Positions 14,133 to 22,800 are shown, counted from the stretch's first letter. The stretch: 27,419 nucleotides of DNA from a virus (IMGVR_UViG_3300022856_000027:1-27419); one strand, 5' to 3'. The notes: generated by a model not told the origin, from the sequence alone. Program-made: numbers and translations.

Positions 14133-14157
14133 GGGCGGGCGCGTAACAGCCCCGCCC
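14133..14157 (+). terminator. Intercistronic GC hairpin before the clamp gene
   Basis: GGGCGGG (14133-14139) pairs with CCCGCCC (14151-14157) around an 11-base loop. No T-tract follows. It is the third GGGCGGG-type hairpin in an intercistronic gap of this operon. Confidence 0.4.
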
Positions 14158-14184
14158 ACCACCAACCAAACCGGAGCAAACCAA

Positions 14185-14856
14185 ATGAAAACCATCACAC
14201 CCACACCGACCCCGACAACGTTTTTCCTGCCCGCCGACGACCTGCGCGCGGCGTTCCAGTGTATCAGCACCGAACAGACCCGTTACTATTTGTGCGGCGT
14301 GCTGATCGAGGCGGACAAGTTGGTCGCTCTGGACGGCCACCAGATGCTGACGATTGAATTGCCGGACGGCTGCCACGTCGGCACGGAATGTTTCACGCAA
14401 CGCATGGACGCGCCACGGATGCCCGGAGCCACCGGCACGCCAGCAGGCGCGGGGTTCATCCTGTCTTGTGACGCAACCGACAAGGCGTTCAAAGCCAAGG
14501 CGTTTGGCGGCGATCTATGGGTTTATGGTGACATTGAAACCGGGATCCTACAGTTTGTGATCAACCACGGCAAGGGCGGCGAGATGTCTCGTGTCGGCGT
14601 GCTGGAATTTAGCGTGATCGACGGCACCTATCCCGACTGGCGGCGCGTAATGGCCAAGGGCGACGGCGGAACGTCCAGCATGTGCTACGATCCTGCCGTG
14701 CTGGGCAAGCTGATCAAAGCCGCTGACGTGATCGACAAGGGCAAGGGCATCCGGCTGACCGGCGGCGCAACGCCGGGCGACTCAATCAAGGTAGAGTTCA
14801 AAGGGCTTGATCGGTTGCACGGCACGCTTTATCCGATGCGGTGGAACCAGACATGA
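14185..14856 (+). CDS. DnaN-like sliding clamp, short form
   Basis: This 223-residue protein resembles domains II and III of the bacterial polymerase clamp. TRYYLCGVLIEADKLVALDG followed by H matches the start of DnaN domain II (RYYLNGM...ATDGHRL). VIDGTYPDWRRVM matches the domain III entry (VDGRFPDYRRV). The C-terminal LYPMRW matches the terminal MPMRL. A DnaN protomer has three domains and about 366 residues, so domain I appears missing. The length is close to two-domain clamps such as T4 gp45, so a trimeric ring is possible (inference). It would tether the phage polymerase. The ATG follows CCGGAGC. It is coupled to the VRR-NUC gene. Confidence 0.7.
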   Translation: MKTITPTPTPTTFFLPADDLRAAFQCISTEQTRYYLCGVLIEADKLVALDGHQMLTIELPDGCHVGTECFTQRMDAPRMPGATGTPAGAGFILSCDATDKAFKAKAFGGDLWVYGDIETGILQFVINHGKGGEMSRVGVLEFSVIDGTYPDWRRVMAKGDGGTSSMCYDPAVLGKLIKAADVIDKGKGIRLTGGATPGDSIKVEFKGLDRLHGTLYPMRWNQT

Positions 14857-15377
14857 CCCTCAAAGACTGGCAGGCCCGGTGGGGCCACCACATCCCCGCA
14901 CAGGCGCTTGCCGAGTTGACGGCTATCCTGAGTCCCGTAATGCCATCGCCCACCCCCACGGCACGTCACAGTGAGGCCGTGGGGGCAGCACAGATACGTT
15001 TGGCAGCGGGCCGTGCTGGCGTGCCGATCTGGCGTAACAATCAGGGCGGCTGCACCGACCAGACGGGCCGCCTGATCCGGTTCGGGCTGGGTAACGAATC
15101 GCCCGCCCTGAACGCGCGCTGGAAATCGTCCGATCTGATCGGGATGCTGCCCGTGGTGGTCCAGCAGTCACACGTCGGCAAAACGCTGGGGGTGTTCCTG
15201 GCGGTCGAAACCAAAAAACCAGGCTGGCACCTGACGCCCGGCGACAAGCGCGGCCAGGCGCAGGCGGCTTTCCTGCAATCCGTTCGCGGGTTCGGCGGTG
15301 TCGGTGGGTTCTGTTGCACATCCGACGATTTTTTAATGTTGACGCGGGCGGCAATAGCTGGTAATTGTAGGTTATAG
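14853..15377 (+). CDS. VRR-NUC domain nuclease
   Basis: This 174-residue protein carries the PD-(D/E)XK pattern of VRR-NUC enzymes, which cut branched or flapped DNA. E41 lies in an N-terminal helix, D94 in SSDLIG, E119-T-K121 in VFLAVETKKPG, and Q135 in GQAQAAFL. The preceding WRNNQGG and FGLG motifs also fit. The ATG at 14853 overlaps the clamp stop (ATGA) and is preferred over GTG at 14841. Its coupling to the clamp suggests Holliday-junction or replication-intermediate processing. Confidence 0.85.
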   Translation: MTLKDWQARWGHHIPAQALAELTAILSPVMPSPTPTARHSEAVGAAQIRLAAGRAGVPIWRNNQGGCTDQTGRLIRFGLGNESPALNARWKSSDLIGMLPVVVQQSHVGKTLGVFLAVETKKPGWHLTPGDKRGQAQAAFLQSVRGFGGVGGFCCTSDDFLMLTRAAIAGNCRL

Positions 15378-15401
15378 AAACACCAACCGGAGAAACCGAC
15401 C
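15339..15401 (+). promoter_or_regulatory. Possible third promoter-leader module
   Basis: TTGACG (15339-15344) is followed by GGCAATA and GGTAATTG elements, as in modules 1 and 2 but in a different order, and then by a leader with AGAAACACCAACCGGAGA ahead of the ATG at 15402. The -10 is poor, so promoter activity is uncertain; leader similarity is clear. Confidence 0.35.
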
Positions 15402-15629
15402 ATGACCGAGCAAGAATATGAAATGAACGCCGCTGCAATCGCCACCGCCATCTGGGAAATCAGCACGGGCAACGGGCGCGACCTGGACGAGGAATTGCAC
15501 GATAGTCACATGCAGAACTGCCACGACGCTGCAGCTAACACATACATCGACGACATCACCATTGATGAATGGCAGGCGGATGCGCTGGCTCAGGTCCAGT
15601 CCGCAGCTATCGCGCGCGGGTGCATCTGA
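15402..15629 (+). CDS. Small acidic protein of unknown function
   Basis: This 75-residue acidic protein starts MTEQEYEMNAAAIATAIWEI and contains DDITIDEWQADALAQVQ. Predicted mainly helical, with no recognised family. A CCGGAGA ribosome site lies ahead. Its TGA overlaps the next ATG by one base. The acidity could suit a DNA mimic, but this is only a thought. Confidence 0.6.
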   Translation: MTEQEYEMNAAAIATAIWEISTGNGRDLDEELHDSHMQNCHDAAANTYIDDITIDEWQADALAQVQSAAIARGCI

Positions 15630-15877
15630 TGGCATACGGAACAGCAAACCACAACGGCGAGGATGTGGAGGTGGTGTTTATTGCCACCGGCGTTGTCACC
15701 GACTATGGCGTGGACCGCTCACCCACTTGGATCGAGTGGGATAATGTGGAGATCAACGATCTGACGATACTGGGGGTTGCGGTCGATGTGTCAAAGCTGC
15801 CGGTTGATCTGCAAGAGGCGATCTATGCGCTGGCCGACAATCTCGAATTTGAACAGGAGGATCCCGACTATGACTGA
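15629..15877 (+). CDS. Small phage protein of unknown function
   Basis: This 82-residue acidic protein has a beta-rich start (YGTANHNGEDVEVVFIATG), WIEWDNVEIND, and a helical C-terminus with LPVDLQEAIYALADNL. The ATG at 15629 overlaps the preceding stop. Similar short phage proteins exist near replication genes, function unknown to me. Its end overlaps the next start by 8 bases. Confidence 0.6.
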   Translation: MAYGTANHNGEDVEVVFIATGVVTDYGVDRSPTWIEWDNVEINDLTILGVAVDVSKLPVDLQEAIYALADNLEFEQEDPDYD

Positions 15878-16013
15878 CAACAAACACCCTCGCTTTGCCA
15901 ACCTGCGCACCGGAGGCAACATGCCCCGCAAACGCCCAGGCTTGATCCGCGACGTCATCAGTCTGTTACTCATCATCGCCATGTGTGTGGCGTTTTATGT
16001 GGTGACACCGTAA
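15870..16013 (+). CDS. Small single-pass membrane protein, possible dual start
   Basis: The ATG at 15870 follows AGGAGG and gives 47 residues. The C-terminal half, LIRDVISLLLIIAMCVAFYV, is one transmembrane segment after a basic stretch (PRKRPG). A second in-frame ATG at 15921 has its own GGAGG site and would give a 30-residue form that keeps the basic residues and membrane segment. This resembles dual-start holin/antiholin genes, but it lies at the end of the replication operon and not in the lysis cassette. It faces the convergent spanin gene 30 bases away. Confidence 0.65.
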   Translation: MTDNKHPRFANLRTGGNMPRKRPGLIRDVISLLLIIAMCVAFYVVTP

Positions 16014-16043
16014 ACCGACCATCCTGCCCGTCGTGCTGTATGC

Positions 16044-16244
16044 TCATAGCGCACCATCCAAGATAACCAATATCGGCAGGCAAAGCGCACGGGCGGCAGG
16101 CAGATCATCGCCAGCCAATGCACCGGCACACGGTCCAACAAACGGAGCGCTGGCGTCAATTACCGCCGCCGCGCTGCCGGTCTGCAATGTCGTGCAACCG
16201 ATTAATCCTGCCAGCATCACTGGCACCAATCCCCAGGTCTTCAA
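16044..16244 (-). CDS. Small phage lipoprotein, candidate outer-membrane spanin
   Basis: Starting at the TTG at 16244, MKTWGLVPVMLAGLIGC is a lipoprotein signal peptide with lipobox LIGC (Cys17). The mature part is about 50 residues with two further cysteines. AAGGAG lies 7 bases before this TTG; the TTG two codons earlier is too close to it. The start is inside the preceding membrane-protein gene, an 89-base out-of-frame overlap, as in Rz/Rz1-type pairs. It is not proline-rich like Rz1, so a non-spanin lipoprotein remains possible. Confidence 0.6.
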   Translation of the reverse strand: MKTWGLVPVMLAGLIGCTTLQTGSAAAVIDASAPFVGPCAGALAGDDLPAARALCLPILVILDGAL

Positions 16245-16422
16245 TGTCAATCTCCTTGCGCTTAGCGATGTAGCTTCGGGCCTCAGCGTTTTCCGCTTGT
16301 GTTATGGCGTCACGGGTGGCGTCTCTGCGCGCGGCCATGATGATGCCCAGAAAGGCAAGGACCGCCACCCACGCGCCTAGAATCCACCGCACAGGGCGGC
16401 TGGAAAGGATTGCGGCGATCAT
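16156..16422 (-). CDS. Inner-membrane spanin-like protein
   Basis: This 88-residue protein has an N-terminal membrane segment, WILGAWVAVLAFLGIIMA (about 13-30), then a basic turn and a charged helical periplasmic region (RDATRDAITQAENAEARSYI). This is the architecture of an i-spanin. The ATG at 16422 overlaps the holin stop (ATGA); a GTG nine bases earlier is less likely. With the overlapping lipoprotein gene it could bridge both membranes for the last step of lysis. Confidence 0.6.
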   Translation of the reverse strand: MIAAILSSRPVRWILGAWVAVLAFLGIIMAARRDATRDAITQAENAEARSYIAKRKEIDIEDLGIGASDAGRINRLHDIADRQRGGGN

Positions 16423-16601
16423 GTCGCCCACCCATACCGCTTGGCCATCGCATAGACGCCCTCAACCGCCGCACCCATGCCCAAAGACAGCACCATCACA
16501 GCGTCGGGATCCATTGCCAGCATCTCACCTGCCTCTGATCCGGCCAGGTATCCAATGCCGTAGCGCAGGATGATCCGCGCGAATGGTCCGATGTTCGTCA
16601 T
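16419..16601 (-). CDS. Holin candidate
   Basis: This 60-residue protein has two hydrophobic stretches, ARIILRYGIGYLAG and AVMVLSLGMGAAVEGVYAMA, separated by an acidic loop (SEAGEMLAMDPD). Size, topology and position directly behind the endolysin gene (ATGA overlap) and before the spanin-like genes fit a small holin. The first stretch is weak as a membrane span. Confidence 0.6.
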   Translation of the reverse strand: MTNIGPFARIILRYGIGYLAGSEAGEMLAMDPDAVMVLSLGMGAAVEGVYAMAKRYGWAT

Positions 16602-17152
16602 GTGCGCTTGCCTTTAATAAGGGATGCCAGCAATTCAAGGATACGCGACCATAGGCTTGTGACCGGCGCAGATGTGTCATGGGGCGCAATAGGTGCAGGA
16701 CTGACCACACCGTCCCACCACGCGCGTGCGTCGAAGCCGGGGCATTGCGTGGCCGCTCCGGGCATGTCGCGGTGGCCTTGAACCTTGGCGTTAGGAAAGC
16801 GCCCTAGCAATTCACGGATCAGCGCGATTTGTGCCTTGATCTGGGCCGGGGTCCGATTGTCTACACCGATGTTTGGTGCATCTAGGGTCACGCCACCCTC
16901 AACGCAGATGCCTACAGATGCGCTGTTTTCGCCTTGGGAATGCGCGCCCGTTTCAAATCGCCCCGGTTGCGACAGGTCACGGCCAGTCTCAACCATCCCA
17001 TTTTTGCGTATGAAGTAGTGATAACCGATTTCGCGAAACCCGCGCGCCCGGTGCATCGCGTCAATATCAGCGGCGGTGAAGTCGCGCTCAATAGGCGTCG
17101 CGCTGTAGTGCTGCACGATCCAGAGAACCTTGCTGTCTGGCTGATAAGTCAT
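16598..17152 (-). CDS. N-acetylmuramoyl-L-alanine amidase endolysin
   Basis: This 184-residue enzyme should cleave the amide bond between muramic acid and the stem peptide. It is an amidase_2/T7-lysozyme-like zinc enzyme: H15 in QHYSAT, Y44/H45 in GYHYFIRK, H127 in GHRD and C137 in QCPGFD. The catalytic domain ends near residue 147; the tail closes with an amphipathic, basic helix (SLWSRILELLASLIKGKR), which may aid membrane contact. No signal peptide is present, so release should depend on a holin. It overlaps genes on both sides by 4 bases. Confidence 0.9.
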   Translation of the reverse strand: MTYQPDSKVLWIVQHYSATPIERDFTAADIDAMHRARGFREIGYHYFIRKNGMVETGRDLSQPGRFETGAHSQGENSASVGICVEGGVTLDAPNIGVDNRTPAQIKAQIALIRELLGRFPNAKVQGHRDMPGAATQCPGFDARAWWDGVVSPAPIAPHDTSAPVTSLWSRILELLASLIKGKRT

Positions 17153-17379
17153 TTTCCCATCCCCCTCAATAGCGTCTTTATGTCTGACCCGATTTCGTCA
17201 AGCCTGCGATCCACGCGGTCTCGACTGTCTTTCGCGGCTTCCATGTCCTCTTTGCGTTGAGACCACAGCCGTTTAATATCGGCAGCGTTTGCAATCCCCC
17301 GCGATTCCAGCCTGATAAACCAAACAATCACGCCGATAGCAGCAGCGATAATTGCCCAAAAGTCGCGCACTAATTCCAT
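17149..17379 (-). CDS. Membrane-anchored coiled-coil protein in the lysis cassette
   Basis: This 76-residue protein has one N-terminal membrane segment (FWAIIAAAIGVIVWFI) followed by a charged heptad-like helix (ADIKRLWSQRKEDMEAAKDS). XhlA-like lysis accessory proteins and some i-spanins look like this. The ATG at 17379 is chosen over GTG at 17382 because of its spacing from AGGA. The stop overlaps the endolysin start. Confidence 0.65.
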   Translation of the reverse strand: MELVRDFWAIIAAAIGVIVWFIRLESRGIANAADIKRLWSQRKEDMEAAKDSRDRVDRRLDEIGSDIKTLLRGMGK

Positions 17380-17392
17380 CACATTCCTGCCT

Positions 17393-17569
17393 TTAATAAT
17401 GCCCCGGGTCTTGGCTGTCTAAAAACCGCCCATCGCCCCAGCCGTTGCGCTTCAGCAGATAACCAAGACTGTAGAGGGAAAACACGGGCAGGATAACAAA
17501 GCCGAGGGATAGGAACAAAACTGTACGGACAAACCCGATCACGCTCGTTTGTGCGTATTTGCTTTCCAT
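17393..17569 (-). CDS. Small membrane protein, 58 residues
   Basis: The ATG at 17569 overlaps the previous stop by one base. The protein has a long hydrophobic stretch, FVRTVLFLSLGFVILPVF, continuing into SLYSLGYLLK, then a polar tail. One long or two short membrane spans are possible. Function is unknown; given its place before the lysis genes, a holin-like role should be considered. Confidence 0.6.
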   Translation of the reverse strand: MESKYAQTSVIGFVRTVLFLSLGFVILPVFSLYSLGYLLKRNGWGDGRFLDSQDPGHY

Positions 17570-17979
17570 CAGATTTTCACCTGCGCCGCATAAACAAAAA
17601 TATCGTCAATCTGTTCCGGCGTGAAACCATCGCTGCCAAGCGCGTCAATTAGACCGTTTGTGCGCCGGATTTCCGTTGCATATTCCCAAGCGATAGCCGC
17701 TTTGGGGTCAGCATCCGCAATGGCCTGCACCGTGCCAATAAGGTCAAGTTGCCACAAGGTGACGCGGATTTGCGCGGGGCTGGTAACCATTGTCTCCCGT
17801 TTGGCGGCAAGGGCTTCGGCTTTGGTCGGGACGGGTGGCACGGTCAATTCCATGCCGCCAGCAATCGCCAACTGCACCCGCTGGTAGTCCTCATTTGCCG
17901 GGTCATTCGGCACGGACATAACCTGCCCACCGATTGTGACCTGATAACCGTTTGCGGTCTGTGTGATTTGCTCAATCAT
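17569..17979 (-). CDS. Tail fibre-associated / assembly-like protein
   Basis: This 136-residue protein begins MIEQITQTANGYQVTIGGQV and has a Pro-rich joint (VPPVPTKAEALAAKR), then a helical domain, RVTLWQLDLIGTVQAIADAD, ending near FTPEQIDDIF. Such two-part proteins usually follow tail fibre genes and help fibre assembly. The start at 17979 overlaps the fibre stop (ATGA); a longer frame to 18177 lies inside the fibre gene and is rejected. Confidence 0.6.
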   Translation of the reverse strand: MIEQITQTANGYQVTIGGQVMSVPNDPANEDYQRVQLAIAGGMELTVPPVPTKAEALAAKRETMVTSPAQIRVTLWQLDLIGTVQAIADADPKAAIAWEYATEIRRTNGLIDALGSDGFTPEQIDDIFVYAAQVKI

Positions 17980-18953
17980 GCTGTCAACTCCGATGTGGCT
18001 GAAAGAATGGCCGACTTCGATCTGGTAATAATACTCGTTCCGCTGGTCCATTCCCAAATTGCATGGATACCGTTTGCAGGTTTCGCCGTTACAGAAGCTA
18101 TGGCCGCGGCGTTCACAGAGGATTCCAATAGAACTGCAACGGTTGGGGCTGCCCTCATTGCAACGGGTAAAAACCAAGTGTGCCCAACGCTAACCGATGA
18201 ACCCCCTAACGACCCATCGTGCCTAAATTCCGCATTGCAAATTTGGTAATACCTCTGGCATTTTATAAGTTCTGCGCCATAATCCATCCGCTCAAACGCA
18301 GTCGCAATAGTTCCCAATTCAATTTGTGCATCAGTATAAGTGCCACCCGTAAACCTTACAGTAGTATTAGTGTTTGCGGTCAGGGTGAATGTCGCACCTT
18401 TTGCGCGCGAAACCCCGTTAACTGTAGCCGTTGCCGTGCCTGTCCAGTTGATAACGTAGGTGCCTCCAACAATGTTTGCGCTCTCGATAACCTGCGAAAC
18501 ACCGCCAGCCGGGGCAGTCATTGTGCGCCCCGAGGCCGCACTTGTAAACGTCAGGTTTTGGCCGCTGGTGACGACAAACCAACGGTCAAGGGTGAATTGG
18601 TTTGCAACAGCCGTTGCAGTACCGCTGACGTAGGCCCGCTCATTGACGCGGCCCGATCCGTTGATGATTAGGTTGCGGCCTGAAAGTGGGGCAAATGCAA
18701 CGGCAGTTCCTAAATAATTGACAATTAAAGATTTTCCACTTTGCGCCGAAATATCCGGCAACGTGCCAGACAATGCCGTTGCTGCGACCTCCTCTAGCCG
18801 CGCCTGCACCCACGGCAAGGCAATTTGCAATTCAGAAACATTCGTCCCGCTTAGCCATGAAAGATAGGCGTCAACATTGTTGTTAAAGTCCGTATCCGAT
18901 TGCCCCTTTGCAGGAAACGGCAGCGGAAAATCTGTTATAACTGGCGTGGTCAT
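17976..18953 (-). CDS. Tail fibre / receptor-binding protein
   Basis: This 325-residue protein starts with a short anchor region (FPAKGQSDTDFNNNVDAYLS) typical of distal tail fibres. Its centre and C-terminus contain beta-rich sequence beginning NLIINGSGRVNERAY, with FTLDRWF and the FERMDYGAELIKCQRYYQ motif found in many phage fibre and carbohydrate-binding domains. It probably contacts the host surface. It overlaps its upstream neighbour by 4 bases. Confidence 0.8.
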   Translation of the reverse strand: MTTPVITDFPLPFPAKGQSDTDFNNNVDAYLSWLSGTNVSELQIALPWVQARLEEVAATALSGTLPDISAQSGKSLIVNYLGTAVAFAPLSGRNLIINGSGRVNERAYVSGTATAVANQFTLDRWFVVTSGQNLTFTSAASGRTMTAPAGGVSQVIESANIVGGTYVINWTGTATATVNGVSRAKGATFTLTANTNTTVRFTGGTYTDAQIELGTIATAFERMDYGAELIKCQRYYQICNAEFRHDGSLGGSSVSVGHTWFLPVAMRAAPTVAVLLESSVNAAAIASVTAKPANGIHAIWEWTSGTSIITRSKSAILSATSELTA

Positions 18954-19855
18954 AGGCTTTCAACCTCCAAAATTACGCTCGAAATGCCGCGCACGTCGGC
19001 GGTTGTTTGTGCGGATGTAATAAACCCATAACTTGCCAACTCATTGTTCGCGCCTTCTCCGGCAAAAATACCGGCTTCACCGTCCATATCATCAACCAAT
19101 CGCCAAAATCCAGCGGCCTCAAAGTTTTGCAGCATAATTGGATAGCTTGTTTTTGCTGCCGGGGTTCTGCGCAATAGCGTTGTAAGCGTGCCTTCGGTCC
19201 TCTTGATGGATCGGCTGCGTAATGTGCGCACAGCCTTAGTGCCAAGCGTTCCATAGTTTTGCACAACTCCCAGTGTAATGGCTGACGCCTCAGCGTTAGC
19301 ATACAGGTTTGTTAGCGTTAATTCAATAGTTGCGCCTTGTGGGATTGCAAGATCAAAATTCAGATATTTGCGTTCTCTGGATTGCGGCGTAAACAACCAC
19401 CGCGCGAACGATCCGTTGTAGGACGTGCTGTCCTTAACGGTGTAAGAAACATTGGCAACATCACCCGTTGTCGTGACAGTGCCAACAATTGTGATGGACG
19501 TAGCGTTAAGCCCAAAGATTGCAATCGACGTTACGCGGGTCAGGGATTCCAGCGTGTATGTAATGCTTCCCGCGCGAATTGTTTTGGTTTCAATCACCCG
19601 GTATTTGTCAGCCCCGAATTGCAAATCAAACGCCGCATAACGATTGGCGGGGCCAATGTCGAACCAATCTGTGCTAGCGGCAAGCCCCGGCTCTTGCGTG
19701 GTGCTGGCCGCCGATACCTCGAAGTTGCGTTCACCCACCCGCCGCTGATTGCCAAGCGTATAGGTGCCAGCCGTCCAGGCCGTTTCTAGCGCCACGTTTG
19801 ACGCCGTGATATTGGCATCACTGATCAGGATTGGCCGCATTACTTTTAGGGTCAT
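18950..19855 (-). CDS. Distal tail protein
   Basis: This 301-residue beta-rich protein lies between the tape measure and fibre genes. It has repeated short Ser/Thr/Val-rich strands (TSIAIFGLNATSITIVGTVT) and a C-terminal GFWRLVDDMDGE region. This position and composition fit a tail-tip or minor tail protein that connects the fibre to the tube end. The exact family is not recognised. It overlaps both neighbours by 4 bases. Confidence 0.65.
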   Translation of the reverse strand: MTLKVMRPILISDANITASNVALETAWTAGTYTLGNQRRVGERNFEVSAASTTQEPGLAASTDWFDIGPANRYAAFDLQFGADKYRVIETKTIRAGSITYTLESLTRVTSIAIFGLNATSITIVGTVTTTGDVANVSYTVKDSTSYNGSFARWLFTPQSRERKYLNFDLAIPQGATIELTLTNLYANAEASAITLGVVQNYGTLGTKAVRTLRSRSIKRTEGTLTTLLRRTPAAKTSYPIMLQNFEAAGFWRLVDDMDGEAGIFAGEGANNELASYGFITSAQTTADVRGISSVILEVESL

Positions 19856-22800
19856 GCTGTCTCCAAAATGGTCAGTTGACCCTCAGTATTGTTTGCAGTT
19901 TGCCCAGTATAGGCCGCTGTAAATTCGCTTGTCGATTGCAAACGATCAATGCGGGCGTTTAGGGCTTTAAGTTCGGCCAGCATTTCAGCCGATGAACGCT
20001 CCGGCGTGTATTCAATGCCGTTCGATGCACGTGACGTGCCGCGCATAAAATCAACGCCCGTTGCAAACAGGTCTTCATTCACCAAAGACCGCAAGCTGTC
20101 GCCCAGCGCGTCGGCCCCGGCGCTGATTTCTGCAAAGGCGGGCGACAGCTGCATCAGGGACGCCACCAGCCCGCTATCGCCCAGCGCGTCGGCCTCATCC
20201 ACCAGCGCCCGGAACGCGGCCCGCGTGGCAGGCAGGGTATCAATCCCAAGCGCCAGCATTTCAATGGAAAGCAATTCCGTTGCCCGAGCGATACGTTCCG
20301 CGTCGGTGAAGAAATTCTGATAATAGGACTGTGACACCGCGTTGAAGTTTTCAACCGCCTGCGTAAGCCCCGCAAATGCCGGGGAAAGCATGATCAGCCC
20401 CGCCGCCAAGTCGATATTGCCCGCAAGCTGTGCGCTGTCCACAAGACCCCGAAACGCTGCCCGGTCCTGTGGAATTGCACTGACGCCCAATGCGGCCAAA
20501 GAAGCCGCAAGCCGTGACGTTGCATCAGCCCGCTTTTCCTCGCCCGTATAGAACGCATCATAATAAGCCGCCGTGGATGCCGCGAAATTATCAAGAGAAC
20601 CGAACAGGCTTGCAAACGTATCAGCCGCTGCCGCCCCTGCCAATGAAACGCCATATGCCGAAAAGCCCAGGCTTTGGAACACGTCGTTTACAACGGTAAG
20701 CGACTGCGCCAGCCGCGATATAGCAACCATTGCGCCCTCGCCGTCTTTTTGCAGCGCCTGCAACCCGGGGATCATGCCCGCAAAGGCATCACCCAGCCCT
20801 ACAAATGCGTCCGTGACGGCCTTTTGCGCGTCCGCATCAGACATGCCCTTAGTCGACACATTGATTGTGTGGGCAAAGTTGCCAAAGGTGGATCCGGCAA
20901 TGCCCAGCAAAGCCGCCGCGTCAACGATGCCGCCCTGAATTTCCCCAACTGCCTTAATCAGCGGGTTTGCGATTTCATCGCTGGCGTTTTGGAAGCTGGT
21001 TCGCACCTTTTTGGACAAGCCCCAAAACCGCTTGGTTTCGATGGTTTTGAAAGTCTGCACCAGCGTGCCCATGCCGTTGACTGTCAATTTCAAGCCTGCG
21101 TCAAGTTCCTTGGTTTTCTTTTTGAAGAACGAAACCACCGCGACAACCGCAAGCAATGGCGCTGCAATAGCCCCAATCGCCGTGGATATGCCCGCCAATC
21201 CGCCAACCGACAGCCCGCCCGATACAGCGCCCGTAAGCCCGCCCAGGCCCCCGTAAACGCTTGTCATGAACCCTGCGCCAAAGTTTGAGCCGATGGTGCC
21301 CAGAACGCCGCCAATGCCGCCCAGCATCCCGCCGCCGCTGCCCAAGTTGCCAAGCATCCCCAATGGCCCGCCACCGCCGGCCGCGCCCGCAAGAGCCTGC
21401 GTTGCCCCTCCAACACCGCCGCCACCAATACCCAAAGACAGCATGACGCGGTTCTTCAGGTAAAACGCGATGATCTGTTTCAGCGTGTCCTTGGCGATGT
21501 TCAGCAACCCCTTGAAGCCACCCTTGAACCCGTCAACCATCCAATCAACCGCGCGCCCGATCCCGCTGACAACCATACCCTCGATTGCGTCTGCATATGC
21601 TTTCACGGCCTTTTCGGCTTCGGTCATTTCAATGTTAAATGCCTCAGCCTCGGTCGCAACCTTTTTGATTTCCTTTGCGGCCTTGCCCGCCGCCCCGCCG
21701 GATCCAGCGCCGCCGCCCGTTTCACCAAGGGAATTGTTTAGCTGATCTGCCGCCACAGCAGCGCCTTCAGTTTCAATAGCGCTTTGGGTCATTGCATCGC
21801 GCAGCGCTTGGATTGATTCCATGGGGGCGGAAAACCCGTCTTTTGCCGCAGTTGCCGCGGATGTTGCCGCTGACGCTAAATCTTCGGCGGCAACCTGTGC
21901 TTTGCCTAATTCTTGAGTAATGACTGCGCTGGCCCCTTGTAGGTTGGAACCAAACAGCGCATTCAAGCCGTCCGCAACCACCCAAGTCAAATCAACAAAG
22001 GCACCAGCCATCACTTTAATTGCACTCAGGAAAAATGCCTGTATGTTGGCAGACATTGCCGCAACCGACTGTCCAATAAACTCCACACCCAAGCCGATGC
22101 GCTGCCACGCATCGACCGCTACATCTGCCACAAGGCGCATCGCTTCGCCAAACCCACCAGCCGCTTTGACCAGCCGCCCGAACATTGCGACCAGATACCC
22201 CGCCCCGACAATCAACGCGCCGACGCCTGTGGTGATCAGCGCCGTCTTGAGTATTCCCAGCGCGCCGGTCAGAGAGAACGTTGCAATCACCGCTGCGCCC
22301 ATTGCCGCAACATATGGCCCCGCAAAAACCGCAGCAGCAATGCCCGAGCTGTATGCAATGACGTCGATGTTTTCGACCACGGCTGTAATAACTGGCAACA
22401 GCATGGTCAGCGCGTTTATGCCCATCTCAGCCGCCGCAAATAGCCCCGTGCCGATAGCCTGAACCGCCGCAAAGAAAGCCGGATCGGAAACCACCTTAGT
22501 CAGGCTTTCAATGGCATCGCGCAATCCCTTTGCGCCCGGCCCGGACAATTCAAAAAGGTCTCCAAAAGCATTGCGCAAGGATGCCAGCGCACCGCCAAGA
22601 GTGTTGCGTGCAGCCTCTGCCGACCCGCCGAATTGCTTTTCCAACTCTGCCAGAATGATTGTCTGCGCGCCGATTGTATCGTTGGCCGCGACCATCCCTT
22701 TAACCATTTCCTTTTGCGCTTCGGTGAACTGGATGCCCGACCGGGAAAGCGCAGTCATACCCAAGACCGGATCATTCAGCGCCTTGCCGACTTGCAGCGC

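Noticed and set aside
17979-18177. N-terminal extension of the fibre-associated protein to 18177
   Set aside because: The extension lies wholly inside the fibre gene in another frame. The ATG at 17979 overlaps the fibre stop in the usual ATGA pattern.
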